Positions 33,441-45,059 are shown, counted from the stretch's first letter. The stretch is 64,000 bases of DNA from Cosmopolites sordidus (GCA_031761425.1 JARFXV010000629.1:1-64000), one strand, 5' to 3'. Translations and numbers: made by a program. Notes: a model not told the origin generated them from the letters alone.

Positions 33441-34000
33441 GATACATACATACAAAGAATAGACATATGATAAAAATCATCTTTTCCGATGAAGCACATT
33501 TTGGGATTGGTCGCTATGTTAATAAACAGAATTGCCCTCTTTGGGGTGAAAAAAATCCACGATTTATTGATGAGAAACCTTTACACCATGAACGAGTCAC
33601 TGTTTGGTATGTATTATGATAAGGAGGTATAATTAATTGATGAAATAATATTGATCCCGGGAATATGTGGTTCCAACAGGATAGCGCTACACCTCACTCA
33701 GCTAATGAAACAATCGATTTATTGAGATAAATATTTCCTGGGCGAATTATTACAAGAAACGGTGATGTTATTTTGCCACCAATATCATATGATTTGACAC
33801 CTTTGGACTATTTATTTGGGGATACGTTAAAAGCCAGGTCTATAAGAACAATCCACAATCGATTCCTGAACTAAATGATGAAATTATTTGAGTTATTGGT
33901 GAGATAGAGCCACGGTTATGCCAAAAATTTCATCCAAAATTTTGACAAAAAGGGTGGACGTCTGTGGAGCTTGAAGAGGTCGTCATTTGGTAGATATTGT
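33440..34000 (+). pseudogene. DD41D mariner catalytic fragment, unit 2
   Basis: Reads KIIFSDEAHFGIGRYVNKQN (first Asp in SDEAHF), CPLWGEKNPRFIDEKPLH, HERVTVWY, then a deletion and DPGNMWFQQDSATPHSANET (second Asp), LLR-stop-IFPGRIITRNGDV, PPISYDLTPLDYLFGD (third Asp). The same in-frame stop after LLR as in unit 1 shows that the two share an already dead ancestor. The C-terminal part continues to about 33990 in shifted frames. Confidence 0.82.
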
Positions 34001-34910
34001 CTTTCGCGTTTAAATGTCATACAATATACTTCAATTATCAATAAAAAGTTTTTTGAAATCAACGCAAATTCTGTGTTTTATTCCAGAATTTAAAATATCG
34101 CTCAATTTGAAATATCCACGATTATGAGCAAATTATAAATACCATAAATATCTATTTATTTTTGTATTCATGTAATTTTTCCCTACATATTTTAGATTAT
34201 ATTATTTTTTTTACAATTACATTTTTACATTGCAAGTTAATTATTGTTTTCTTGTCTTAACAAAAGGCTTGTCAAAACAGTTAAAGTTACTTCTGTTAAT
34301 AGGTCAAAAGGTACTAACTAAAATATTGTTCTTTACAAGGAGCCGTTATAAGTAATGTTTAAAATTACGAACTTAAAATTATGGACTATTACTGGTAAAC
34401 GAAAAAATACGCTACACTATAAAAAATATATATTTTATTAGATTAATTTTATAATTCTTATGCCCGCCATGACTTTATTATGTAATGATCAAGAAATTCC
34501 ACTTGAATTGAGTACAAAGAAACGAATGTGCGGATCTTCCAATCTATGTCTTCATGTGGCAAGGTATTTTCGGCACCCAATTGCTTCAATTTCATTTTAA
34601 TTTAATAGCAGCCAGGTTAGTCGTTCTCTAGTTCATCCAGTGCTATTCTAGTCGAATAACTCTATCGTTGGCACTTCCAAAAACAACACTATTTGACGAA
34701 CTATGTTCGGTATATATCTTGAATATTATCTTGCAGAAAGATGTGATTAGAGCGAACTTACACATACGGCTTAATTGCTGCAATATTTCAGTTACGTAAA
34801 AGACTTGCTTTTAAAATTCCTCTGAAAATTATTAGATGTGACTTGCTTCCCAAGCATATAGTCCCATATCACAATTCCTGAAGAAATACCTGTTTGCTTT
34901 TCTAATGCAA
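34001..34910. other. AT-rich spacer, nothing recognised
   Basis: No coding homology, no repeat matched elsewhere in the window. Confidence 0.5.
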
Positions 34911-34913
34911 ACA

Positions 34914-35290
<377 letters not shown>

Positions 35291-35313
35291 TTTATCTAGT
35301 ACGAATTAAAAGA

Positions 35314-35595
35314 GCTTCAGAAGAAATTATATACAGAATCGATATTCCTGTCAACAGATACGATTTACTTTGTATGGAGGGGCTTGTCCTGGGACTACTA
35401 GTTTTCCAGAGAAAATTAGAGCCTCCAAATTTTCGAACTAGTATGCTAACTGGGACTCAAGAGAAAATGATGATTGTCAAACCTGATACATCAAAGATTA
35501 GAGGTTTCGTGGTAGCTGCCATTTTAAGAAACTTTTATTTTACTAAAGATTCTTATAATAGTTTCATCAACTTGCACGATAAAAAAAAAAAATAA
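35314..35595 (+). pseudogene. FARSB: Fragment of phenylalanine--tRNA ligase beta subunit gene
   Basis: The intact protein pairs with the alpha subunit to charge tRNA-Phe in the cytosol. The frame from 35314 reads ASEEIIYRIDIPVNRYDLLC, MEGLVLGLLVFQRKLEPPNF, ..KMMIVKPDTSKIRGFVVAA, ILRNFYFTKDSYNSFINLHD, matching the N-terminal third of eukaryotic FARSB (the IDIPANRYDLLC..EGL and KIRPFVVAAVLRN..FT..RY.SFI.LQ segments). About 89 codons, no internal stop. It ends in an A-rich run (35581-35608) instead of a splice donor, so a truncated retrocopy or a captured exon with a degraded edge are both possible. It sits between two inverted PLE-like ends. No other FARSB sequence was seen in the window. Confidence 0.8.
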
Positions 35596-35608
35596 AAATA
35601 AAAAAATG
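35581..35608 (+). repeat. A-rich tail after the FARSB fragment
   Basis: Twelve A residues, then taaaaataaaaaaatgac. It follows coding sequence directly. Confidence 0.85.
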
Positions 35609-35620
35609 ACATTAAATAAT

Positions 35621-35695
35621 CTCCTGAAGATGCTAACATGGTTAGCGAAACGTGCGTCAAGCAGTTCAAAAAATGTGATTTGGTGTCTAAGACTT
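35621..35695 (+). mobile_element. PLE-like terminal segment, right copy
   Basis: Reads ATCTCCTGAAGATGCTAACA, TGGTTAGCGAAACGTGCGTC, AAGCAGTTCAAAAAATGTGA, inverse of the left copy. GCTAAC-atg-GTTAGC forms a perfect 6-bp stem just before GAAAC. Confidence 0.65.
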
Positions 35696-35844
35696 ATTAT
35701 TTTTACATTTATTTAGATAGTTCGGTCTTATTCTCGCTAGGTATTCATTCTATTTATTTTCGTCTTTATCTAAATACTTGTTAATATTTTGGATATTACA
35801 ATGCTCTCATATGCTACAGTTTGTATCAGTATTAAATATGCATA

Positions 35845-36345
35845 GTTTTACAGACCATTAAGGCCCCTGGCTTTGTTTACAATCTCCCCCCGAACAGCTC
35901 TATTGCTTGCCCTTCTTTCCCACTGTGTCACACCCATCCTGGTCAAATCATCCTGTGCTATTCGCCATGCTCTGATGACCTGCGTTATTGTGGGTTCCCT
36001 AAATACCGTTCTTATTTCTTCGTTGGTCCTTCTTCTCCACTGGTTCTCCTCGTTGATACCCCCGTATATTCTTTTTAGCACTCTACTCTCCAACATTCTT
36101 TCACTGTTTTGGTTAAACTCCAAGTCTCTGCGGCATACATTACAGCTGGTTTAATTAATATTTTATAAGCTGTAACATTGGCTTTTATTGATATATTCTT
36201 ATTTCTCAGAACTCTTTTCAGCATCACTGCACATTTATTTCCTTTTGCGATGCTGGCCTTAACCTCGGCTTCCATTCCATGTATGTCTGTAATGGTTGAG
36301 CCAGGGTAACAAAAACGATCAACTCTTTCGAAGTGGAGTGTTTAG
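35845..36345 (-). pseudogene. LINE reverse transcriptase C-terminal region
   Basis: Minus strand from about 36345: FERVDRFCYPGSTITDIHGM (thumb, usually F.YLGS.I), EAEVKASIAKGNKCAVMLKR, VLRNKNISIKANVTAYKILI, KPAVMYAAETWSLTKTV, then after a one-base shift ..MLESRVLKRIYGGINEENQ, WRRRTNEEIRTVFREPTITQ and a C-terminus ..WERRASNRAVRGEIVNKARG. Order and content fit the C-terminus of an RTE-like LINE. The catalytic part is missing upstream. Confidence 0.82.
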
Positions 36346-36925
36346 CCCCTACTTAAATTATCAGCCCTTTGTTGTAGGTTTCGTGTTTTTTAATTTTTAT
36401 ACTCATGTATTTTGTTTTGATTTTATTTACTAGACGCCCGGATCCCAGAATTACCTTTCTGCTTAGTATTAGGTATTTTATCGATCTTAATACATTTATT
36501 TCTATGTTGTATTTTGTTTCGGTCTGGAGGCAAGACAGATCTGCCTTGCGCCCGCCGCATATGTTAAGATTGGTGTCATTCCTGTCTTCTATACTCTTGT
36601 TATATTTCAGTGGTCGTAAATGTGTTTCTCTATCAACCTTCTCTTAGGCAGCTACTAACTTTTCGTCATTCAATACCGCATCATCAGCCTAACATACTGT
36701 AATGCATTTACTTACTGGGAGAATATATTATACTGAACAGACAATTAAATGATGTCGCTTGTTGTTTTCTTACAAACTTAAAAACAAAAAAAAATAAAGC
36801 TTATAAATATCATGAACCAAATAAAAATATTCTTTATGTTTGTTGCACGAATATTATGATGTCCCATTTTATATCCTCTTCTTTTTTTTACTTCGTGGTT
36901 TATTTGATATATCATGTATATTATA
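36346..36925. other. AT-rich spacer, nothing firm
   Basis: Could be further decayed LINE RT sequence upstream of the minus-strand fragment; no motif was confirmed. The frame at 36405-36647 looks fortuitous. Confidence 0.45.
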
Positions 36926-38261
36926 CAGGGTGTAAAAAAAAGTATTTACCTAACTTTAACCAACGATTATTTACGACACTTAAAAAAAATAGTCCCTTAT
37001 AACAAAGGTCAAAAGCCTAAGGGTTTCAGAGAAAAAAATTGCAAAGTTACTAAATCGCCAATCGATATCTTTGATAAGATTTAACATTTTATGCAAATAT
37101 GTGTAAAAGCATATTTGGCAAATATTAATTGGTTACCACTTAACGAATAAATTGCAAATCAACTAATGAATATTACTAAAGCAATTTTGTTCAAATTAAG
37201 AACCACGTCATACGTCAGCCAATATCGATCAGCAATATTAACAACTTCGCAAACAATGGTATTTGAACATTGAACACAAATTATTTTAGAGTAGCCCAGT
37301 GCGTGCATTTAATTTCCATTTAAAACAAAAATATATACTGTCTGCGAATATTACGATATTATTCGTATTTACGGAGAAGCTCTCCAAAATTCCGTAAGAG
37401 CTGGGTGAATTTAAGGGCAACGATACCCAGAAAGACCATTTCCAGCTGGGCAAACAATTATCCAATTTTCTCAAAGGCTTACGGGTAGTGTGGTGCCAAA
37501 GTTTCAAGAATGTGGGCGGCAGCCAGAAATTAGTTCTGAACTCGAAGGACAAATTTTACATCTTGTTGAGGAGGATAGTATCAGAAATGTTCGAAGTGTT
37601 GTCCGACAAGTTGGAGTTCCCCATTGGATTACACAGTGAACACTAAAAGACCAATTACTCTACCCTCATCATGTACAAAGGGTAAAACACCGTTACCCGA
37701 TGATTTTTCACACGGACAAAGTTATTGTATATGATTTATTGGCCAAAACCAAAGGAATCTAAATTTTTTGTTCAATATTTTATCTATCAATGACGCTTCT
37801 TTCATCAGAAATGGGATGGTGGCCACTTTGAACAGTTAATTTAAGAAAATAATTAATCATGTGTTTCTTAATGTGACGTGAATCGTTTAAAACGTGCTAT
37901 ATTGTGAAAAATGACTGCTAGTAGTTTCAACTTAAACATTAAACGACAATAATGTGTAAGTGTTCCTTTTTTGTAACAAAACAAACCAAATTGATGGAGT
38001 ATATTTGGTGTTGGAGTATATCGATATTTTATAGTGCATAATTTGTGTTGAAACATATGGAATAAATGGTTATAAAATTATTACATTTTATTTTCAAATA
38101 AAGCCTTAAAAGGCCAATGCAACATGTTAAATTCCTTTAAAATTAACGTTAAGTTCTGGCGTATTTTGTTATGATATTGGATACATGTTTTAAGGAAACT
38201 TTTGTTCAAAAAAAATTACAGAATCAATTAAATTTACGAAAGTACTTTTCTTTACACCCTA
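36926..38261 (+). mobile_element. Tc1/mariner-type element with DUF4817 N-terminus
   Basis: Left end CAGGGTGTAAAAAAAAGTAT and the reverse complement of the right end AGGGTGTAAAGAAAAGTACT are TIRs; TA flanks at 36924-36925 and 38262-38263. Size 1336 bp. The element at 11600-12262 is a shorter reversed relative. Confidence 0.85.
37335..37860 (+). pseudogene. DUF4817-type transposase, N-terminal domain and first-Asp trace
   Basis: The frame reads DIIRIYGEALQNSVRAG, RYPERPFPAGQTIIQFSQRL, TGSVVPKFQECGRQPEISSE, LEGQILHLVEEDSIRNVRSV, VRQVGVPHWIT, then LKDQLLYPHHVQRVKHRYP. This is the helix-turn-helix layout of DUF4817 (an IYGE..N...A...Y..R+P segment followed by a second HTH). Near 37785 NDASFIRNGMVA corresponds to the first catalytic block (TDEATFTRNG). 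The rest of the catalytic domain is unreadable or deleted. The minus-strand frame at 37286-37552 is a shadow. Confidence 0.8.
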
Positions 38262-38734
38262 TATATTACTATAATATATCATATTGAGTAATGTCGGGTT
38301 AAGTAAATCTTCTTGTAGTATTCTTCCTTTTAAGGCTATGAATACAGTTTCTCCTCGTAACATTCTAAGTTTTGTTTTATTATTTCCATTTATTTTTTTC
38401 TTTTATCTTAGATTTTGTTCTGTCTATTTGCTGTGTTTCTAATAATTTTATAACATAGTTCTATTTCACCCTATCGAAGGCGGTTTTTAGATCCACGAAG
38501 CACATATATGCTAACTTGCTGTATCTAGTTTACTTTTCTAGTACTTATCGGATGATAAAAGTAGCGTGTAGAGTGATACGGTTTTATCTAAAACATTATT
38601 GCATTTCACCTATATCTATTTTTCCCTTCATTATCTTGTATTTCTGCAGTTAACAATTTAATAGTACTATTCATTAAGCCGATGCCTAGGTAATTTTCTG
38701 TTTTTTTTATGTCTCTCTTTTATAAGTATTGGTA

Positions 38735-39948
38735 CAGGGTCCGGCAGGAAGGAATGGTGTTTTTGAAAAAATGTATACACTCTTATTTTTAAACGAATAT
38801 CAAAATATATTGCTTTTATACATTAGTGGTATATTGCTATTAAGTATACATAACACAGTTAGGTGCGAAAAATCACATCCGTTCGGTAGCGTCGAGGTAT
38901 TCCATTAGCGAGGTAGCCATTTGTGTCGAGGTATTCTTGTAGACGGGTAGCAAAATCGTTTCGAGCATGGCACGAGGAATCCTTCCAATTTCGCCCGTTG
39001 GAGTTTTGGAACGAGATTCCAGTCACAAGCTGAAAAGTCTGATGACTGAAGTGGCCATGGATGACTGAAATGTTCCCTTTAAAAGGCTATTGTTGCTCTT
39101 GGCGTATGGCAAGTCACCCCATCTCGTTGGAACCAAAGTGTATTGAAGTTAATGCGTCGTCTTCTTAGTTCTGGAAGAAAATAATCACGCAACATGGAGA
39201 GATAGCAATCTGTGTTAACAGATACTGTTTGTCCGACTTCACGAAAAAAATACGGTCCAATAATGCAAATTTGAGATACGGCATACCAAACAGTTACTCG
39301 CTCGGAGTGCAGAGGTTGATCATGTAGTTCTCGGAGATTTTTGGGTGCCCAGTATCGAAAGTTCTGTTTGTTTACCATCCCCGATAAATGAAAATGGGCC
39401 TCATGAAAAAACGATGTTGTCGACCAGCCATTGCAACATCCTTTCTATGAACCTACGCCGTCTCACAAACTCATTTTATTGCAATTTTTACACAACCATA
39501 ATTTTATACGGATGGAAATGAAGGTCCAAGTGTAAGATTCTGCGAACTGACGTACCGCTGAACGGCGAGGCCTAGTTTCCACTAGGGTGCTTGTCGCACC
39601 CTTTCAATATTGTCCGGGTTTCATACTGTTCGATCTCCTCTCCGGCAGTCCCAGATTTTGTTGTTTGACATTTGTTCACCCACTTCATACTGATATCGCG
39701 TTTTGGAAAGCTACGATGCCGACCAACGTTAAAATGATTTCGAAATCATCGCAGTGTGAGCATAACAGAACGACAAGTTTCAATAAAAGTGGTGTAAACA
39801 AACACGCGATATGCCACAGACCACGGCTCCATGGCTACTGAGATGGCGTTCCGGAACGAGTACATATCAACTATCCTAAAAACATTCGCTCGACACTGGC
39901 GCGCGTAGCAGTCGTTTCAAAAACACCATACCTCCCTGCCGGAACCTG
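38735..39948 (-). mobile_element. Mariner with TIRs inserted in a LINE
   Basis: Left end CAGGGTCCGGCAGGAAGGAA and the reverse complement of the right end CAGGTTCCGGCAGGGAGGTA are TIRs continuing through TGGTGTTTTTGAAA. TA is present on both sides (38733-38734, 39949-39950), and removing the element restores continuous LINE homology. Size 1214 bp. Confidence 0.92.
38870..39870 (-). pseudogene. DD41D-group mariner transposase, damaged third-Asp block
   Basis: Minus strand: EAHFHLSGMVNKQNFRYWAP (first-Asp area; the SDE is altered to HE), KNLRELHDQPLHSERVTVWY, AVSQICIIGPYFFREVGQTV, SVNTDCYLSMLRDYFLPELR, FNTLWFQRDGVTCHTPRATI (second Asp) over a 99-codon frame. Downstream the usual loop is shortened and shifted: WPLQSSDFSACDWNL holds the expected third Asp. 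The N-terminal HTH region at 39450-39870 is too decayed to define. Internal loss in the second-to-third Asp interval. Confidence 0.82.
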
Positions 39949-40444
39949 TATTAACAGATTTTCCTTCCATTCCTTTGGTACTTTTCCACTGCTCATTATG
40001 CTGTTGAAAAGTTAATGAATATTTTTGGAAACATATGTTTAGTGTTATTCCTCTATTTTTGTTAGTTCATTATGTATTCTGTCTAGATTCAGCATATTCT
40101 TTCCCCCTTTCTATTTTTCAGTTTCTTTATTCCTATGTTTGCTTCTTCTTCTGATATTTGCACTCACTCTTTGTTTCCCTCTTTGTCTCTTTATCGACCA
40201 TATTCTGTTTCTCTATATAGTTTTGTAAATTGTTCGGTCCATTGTTGTTCTGTGATATCGTTTATTCGTATGATTTTGTTTATGCCTTTTCTTACCTTTC
40301 TATCCTTTTCCAGATATTTTTTGTGATTCATATAGGTCATATTCCATCCATATATTTCGTAAATCTCTCCCAGTGTTCTCTCTTGATATTATCTATGTTT
40401 TGATTGACTTTTTTCTTATTCTTACATATAATTTCTGAAGAATA

Positions 40445-40448
<4 letters not shown>

Positions 40449-40510
<62 letters not shown>
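40449..40510. repeat. (TA)n tract between LINE and PLE-like end
   Basis: Dinucleotide run next to a GAAACGTCG-type motif on the minus strand. Confidence 0.97.
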
Positions 40511-40512
<2 letters not shown>

Positions 40513-40885
40513 CTTCTAAATCATTCCGGGTGTCGATCCATTGATTCTGTGAAGTGTCACGACGTTTCGCCAAAATCTCATTTGGCATTTTTAAGTGTTG
40601 TCCGCTTCGACTGAAGAGTCCAACTGACGTGCACGGATCGTTGTGCTCGCTTTTATAGCCGGCCGGCGACTGCGCAGATTATATCGGGGTAGTTCGGGAC
40701 TATTTGCGGCGCTCGGCAACGCTGTCGAGTATCCCTTTATTGATTTTTCTACCTGGCCGCCACGTTGCCGCGTTTCTTTTTTGCAGAAAGGATTTCCATA
40801 CTTTTGGAATGTTGCGAGCGTCGTTTGGCATATTCAGCTTTTAAAATTATTCAGACATCCTTAAAGTTGGTCCCTTTACAAAAAC
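40511..40885 (-). mobile_element. PLE-like terminal segment with GC-rich tract
   Basis: Minus strand reads AAAAATGCCAAATGAGATTT then TGGCGAAACGTCGTGACACT, with CCAAA-tgagat-TTTGG as a hairpin before GAAACG. The neighbouring 40600-40800 is unusually GC-rich for the window and unassigned. Assignment to PLE rests on the shared motif. Confidence 0.45.
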
Positions 40886-40889
40886 GTAG

Positions 40890-42328
40890 AAAACATAACC
40901 AAGACGAATGCAAAGAATGCAAAGAACTAAACTGTGCAGAGCCCTTAAACAAATTACCAACACTAAACCCTAAACAAACAAATCCAGATTCATTACCACC
41001 GAATGAAGATGAAATAATTAGGCAAACAAGCGACTTAAAAATAACAAAGCTTCTGGTGAAGATGGAATCACTGCTGAACTTTTGAAATCCACTGGTCCGG
41101 GTACAATCAAGGAAATAACCAAAATTCTACAAGAAGTTTGGCGAAACGAACGGATTCCGGAAGATTGGAAAGATGCTCTAATCCATCCGCTACACAAGAA
41201 AGGAGATAGAATGGATGTAAACAACTACAGAGGGATATTGGTACAGATTGATATACACCTAAAATTGGTAAATATCAAGTAGGTTTTTGACCGGGCAGAT
41301 CTTGCCCTGAACAGATCCTGAATCTAAAGTTGATGCTAAGACATCAAAAACTGTACAATAAAAATCTCGTCTGTACATTTGTGGATTTCAAAAAAGCATA
41401 TGATTCTATTAACCGCGAATCTTTATTCCAAATCTTGAAAGAACAAGGACTAGATCTGAAAACTGGCAATCATTAAAGCAACATTAATTAACATAAGGTC
41501 AAAAGTTAAATTCATGGGTGACATTTTATAGCCCTTCGAAATTAAAACTGGAGTGAGACAAGGGGATGGACTGATGAAGGGGATGGTAATACAGGAGTGG
41601 CGTGAAAAAAAGTCGGCCATAAATATTGACCAGCCCATTAAACTGGGGAGAACCAACATCAAAATTGATTGTCTGGCATTTGCTGATGATCTAGTAATTT
41701 TGGCTCATGATATATTAACGGCACAAAAACAGATTGAAATCCTAAAAAAAAAACAGCAGAAAAGGTAGGACTCCAAATTTCTTTTGAAAAGAAACAATAC
41801 ATGACCGGCAATAGACTAAGAACACCATTTCTAAAAACAAAATATGGTAACGTCAGACGAGTCTCTCAATTCAAATATTTGGGTGAAATAATCATGGAAA
41901 ATGGGTTGAAAAAAGCGGCCAATAAGGGTAGATGTAAAAAAATGGAAACGGCATTGAGACCTATACAAAATATTTACAACAAAAAACGCATATCTAAAAA
42001 CACAAAACTGAGGTATTACAATACAGTTATTAAGCCAGAATGTCTATATGGAGCAGAAACGCTCATTTTGAATAGAAAGAGAGACATCGTGGAGATTGAA
42101 AAGAAGGAAAGAAAAATCATAAGAAAAATCTTATAGCGATATGAGAAATAGAAGACTTTTACGGAAGAAGTTGTTACGGACACATAAAACGGATGAATTC
42201 GAGTAGGCTAACTAGACAAATAGTCGAATTTTATGAAAACAGGAGTAAAGCTGCAGTAGAAATAATTAAATCGATTGCTGCAATTAAAGATCCACCAGGG
42301 CCCATACGTGAATAATAATAATAATAAT

Positions 42329-42334
<6 letters not shown>
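40890..42334 (+). pseudogene. RTE-like LINE, RT to 3' end, 5' truncated
   Basis: The best kept LINE here. In order: RT fingers with LLKSTGPGTIKEITKILQEV and WRNERIPEDWKDALIHPLHK, KGDRMDVNNYRGI, then a gap, VCTFVDFKKAYDSINRESLF (motif A, catalytic Asp), EIKTGVRQGDGL (motif B), KIDCLAFADDLVILAHD (motif C, FADD intact), FKYLGEIIMENG, NTKLRYYNTVIKPECLYGAE, TLILNRKRDIVEIEKKERKI and, in a later frame, YGHIKRMNSSRLTRQIVEFY ending PPGPIRE before a stop at about 42317. Frameshifts at about 41080, 41290, 41770 and 42135. A (TAA)n then (TA)n tail follows, as expected for RTE-type 3' ends. Confidence 0.87.

Positions 42335-42420
<86 letters not shown>
42312..42420. repeat. (TAA)n then (TA)n LINE tail
   Basis: About eight TAA units followed by about 85 bp of TA. 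Confidence 0.95.
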
Positions 42421-42423
<3 letters not shown>

Positions 42424-43265
42424 TAGCACATAAAAAATTAACTTTAATTAAGTGCGGCACTTTTTGTGTGTTTAGAGTTTCTGAGTAACATCAATTCGTG
42501 TTCACCCTTGCTAACCTGAAAATGTTGGTCATGTTTTCAAAGCCCCTATTGTAAACTTTTACTAAAGTTTAGAAGCACCCGCTTCTACATCTCACCGATT
42601 CGAGGTAAACAACAAGAAATTAGCTTGAATAAAGTTTTTAATTAATAGTTTCACGAATTTTTCGTCGAAAAATTTTAATAATTGTCTTGTTTATTATCAA
42701 TGTTTGTTAAAAAACAGTTACAATACTTTGTGTTTTTCGCTTGCTATAGGGAGATAATTATGGAAAGTTTTCCAAAATAATATTGATGTTTTAGGGAATT
42801 TACAAATTAGAAATAAATTTAGATGTTTTATACATCGCCATCGTCATGTTAATAGCGTTATTTTTCTGAATGTTAGATGTTTCCTCTGATCACTTCGAGA
42901 ATCTACAAAATATAGACATGAACATTCATTCAACAAAAAAGTATTCTAAAAAGTTCATTGGAAAAAGAGTATTCCATCGAGATTTACCAATCATTAGATT
43001 TATAGCAATTTTATGTGCCCAAGAAGGTTAAGGGAAGCCTCGGAAATGGCTTATGATTTATAGCTATGGAGTTTTTAGAGCATAAACTACTTTGAGCGAT
43101 GCTTCTGCGATATCCGTGTCTGGTAAATAAAAACAGAACAATAACAAACCATATACTGTCAGATAAGGAATTAATGTTTATCATAAATCGCTTAATCCTT
43201 TAGTTGGATTTAAGCATCAAAATTGTACCATTGGATTCGTTTCATATGCTTAACATTTAGATTCT
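42421..43265. other. AT-rich spacer, nothing recognised
   Basis: No coding homology or structured repeat. Confidence 0.5.
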
Positions 43266-43270
43266 TTGTT

Positions 43271-43400
43271 TAACCTTCCAGTAGTCGCGCGAAATTTTAT
43301 GACGTGAGTGGTCGTGCCGGTCTTGTAGACCGTGAGGCCAACTTGTAATCGTTAAAAATTAGGAACAACTTGTAATCGTTAGAAATTAATAAATTAAAAG
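43271..43400 (+). mobile_element. Possible piggyBac-like terminus
   Basis: TTAA (43270-43275 region) precedes CCTTCCAGTAGTCGCGCG, and CGGTCTTGTAGACCG forms an inner palindrome, as in some piggyBac-like ends. A direct repeat AACTTGTAATCGTTA follows twice. No opposite end was found, so this is tentative. Confidence 0.3.
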
Positions 43401-43950
43401 GCTTAAATATAACGTTAAATGACCAAATGAAACAAACAATTCGCCTGTATTAAACTTATACCAAACCTATTTCGATTTGTAAAACAGTGTGGTCTAACCA
43501 CGAGTCGATCTAGACTCAATAAAAATAAATTATAGGTATTTTCAGTGTCATAAAACAATCAAATATTTTAAAAATTTACTTAAATATTGTAATCCTAATA
43601 ATAGAAGTTATTTAGTTTATACTCAACATCTTAAGAAGCCAAAGTGTTGGTGAAACATGTCAGTAATATGATTTAGTAAAAATGTTCATCAACTAAAAGT
43701 TGAAACCGTGAATTACTGTTAAAATATAGTTATTAGAAATTGTGTATTTCTAACAAAATCCTGGTGATTATGATATTTATTCTAACAGTTGTTGAAATTA
43801 AACAATATTCAAATAAATATATTTTTTATAATTACAAAACTATTTCATGAATATGTTGCATATTTGTCTGGCACATTCCTTCAGTTCAATGTAACTTATG
43901 GTTGCACAGATTCCGTATGTGACCCGCTCTTTTCCCTTTTGTCTGCTTCC
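43401..43950. other. AT-rich spacer with a weak PLE-type motif
   Basis: CTTAAGAAGCCAAAGTGTTG then GTGAAACATGTC at 43629-43663 resembles the PLE-end layout. Otherwise nothing. Confidence 0.35.
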
Positions 43951-43954
43951 CTGG

Positions 43955-44110
43955 ACACGTCCGCAAACTTTTTAATGAGAATTTAAAGTCTGGAAGCATT
44001 GTATTCGACACTTTTTCCTCTATCTAGTACGAGAACTCTCCTGATGAAATATCGACCGATTCCCGAAAAATAAATGAGCTGTTTTTGAGGAACTAATAGG
44101 TTCGAAACTT
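43955..44110 (+). repeat. Unclassified dispersed repeat R, copy
   Basis: Reads AAACTTTTTAATGAGAATTT, CATTGTATTCGACACTTTTT, CGAGAACTCTCCTGATGAAA, TATCGACCGATTCCCG in the order of the reference copy. Confidence 0.65.
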
Positions 44111-45050
44111 TTTATTTTGGACGGCGTGAGAAAAATTTTATAGCTCAGCTGAAAGAGATTATTTGAGGTTGCCATTTTGTTTTTTGGTGGGTCTAATGAC
44201 TATTTCTCCATTAGTACGGATAAGTAATAACTAGCTGATTTATTAGTTCTACTTACACGACATGAAGTAAATTATGTTATGCTTTTACTTCATCCAATAT
44301 ATTTTTTATATTTAAATAAAGAAACAGTAATTCCAATTAATTTTAGAAAATTAGAATTTACCACATACCCATTACTTCTACCCATTGTTCCTAAAGTTAT
44401 CTCTCCATCCTCTCTTGGGAGCTGATGTATGGGAATCTCTAAACTATATCTCTAACTCTTTGTTACTGATCTTTCTCTCTGATATTTTTACTCATAATTA
44501 AATAAGCTGAGAAGTAATTTTTATAATTTAAATATATTATATATAAGTTTTATCATTATATTTCATGTCATTAATAGATTTAAAGAAATCCGCATTTGAA
44601 ACAGAATAATATTTAAAGTTTATGGTGGAGAAACTCTATAAGGAAGGAAATGTGAAAAGTGGTTTTAATTATTCAGAATTGGTAATTCCAATGTAAAAGA
44701 CCTCCGAAAACATTTTAGGATGACAAACTGCTAATAGTCTTAAATTAAAATGAAAATGCAGTCAAACAGTAGGAAATATGTTCAGAATCAAGAATTACTT
44801 TTATAGCTGTTTAAATGTTTCTGATGCCAAAAAGAATACTTAGAAAGAAGGAATAAGATCAATATTCCAAAAATACTATATTATATTTCGTATAATAATC
44901 AAATATAATAATTAATAACTATTTCGACAATTTATATATAGGGTGGGCTGAGTGACCATTATTTTTCGTAATATTAGTGTCGGTTTGGTTTTAGCTCTTG
45001 ACTAGTGCAGACGTACAAATACAAGAATTATTTTGAATACAGATACACTA
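44111..45050. other. AT-rich spacer, nothing recognised
   Basis: No coding homology; a short stretch at 44640-44720 loosely resembles 63330-63440. Confidence 0.45.
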
Positions 45051-45059
45051 AAAGAACGC

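Larger units (their letters stand above)
38290..40447 (-). pseudogene. LINE reverse transcriptase, interrupted by a mariner
   Basis: Minus strand. N side: SEIICKNKKKVNQNIDNIKR then EHWERFTKYMDGI at 40440-40335, a pre-RT region with TEQQWTEQFTKLYRE, then LNLDRIHNELTK (RT fingers) and GKVPKEWKENL at about 39970. The mariner 38735-39948 intervenes. Beyond it, ENYLGIGLMNSTIKLLTAEI, AYMCFVDLKTAFDRVK (RT motif A, catalytic Asp) and, more decayed, NLRMLRGETVFIALKGRILQ with DLLNPTLLN at 38390-38300. Motif C is not preserved. Stops in several places. Confidence 0.8.

Noticed and set aside
35314..35595. Complete or functional FARSB gene
   Set aside because: Only about 89 codons are present, with no other exons in the window and an A-rich end in place of a splice donor.
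36405..36647. 80-codon open frame
   Set aside because: No homology recognised and it is antisense to what is probably decayed LINE sequence.
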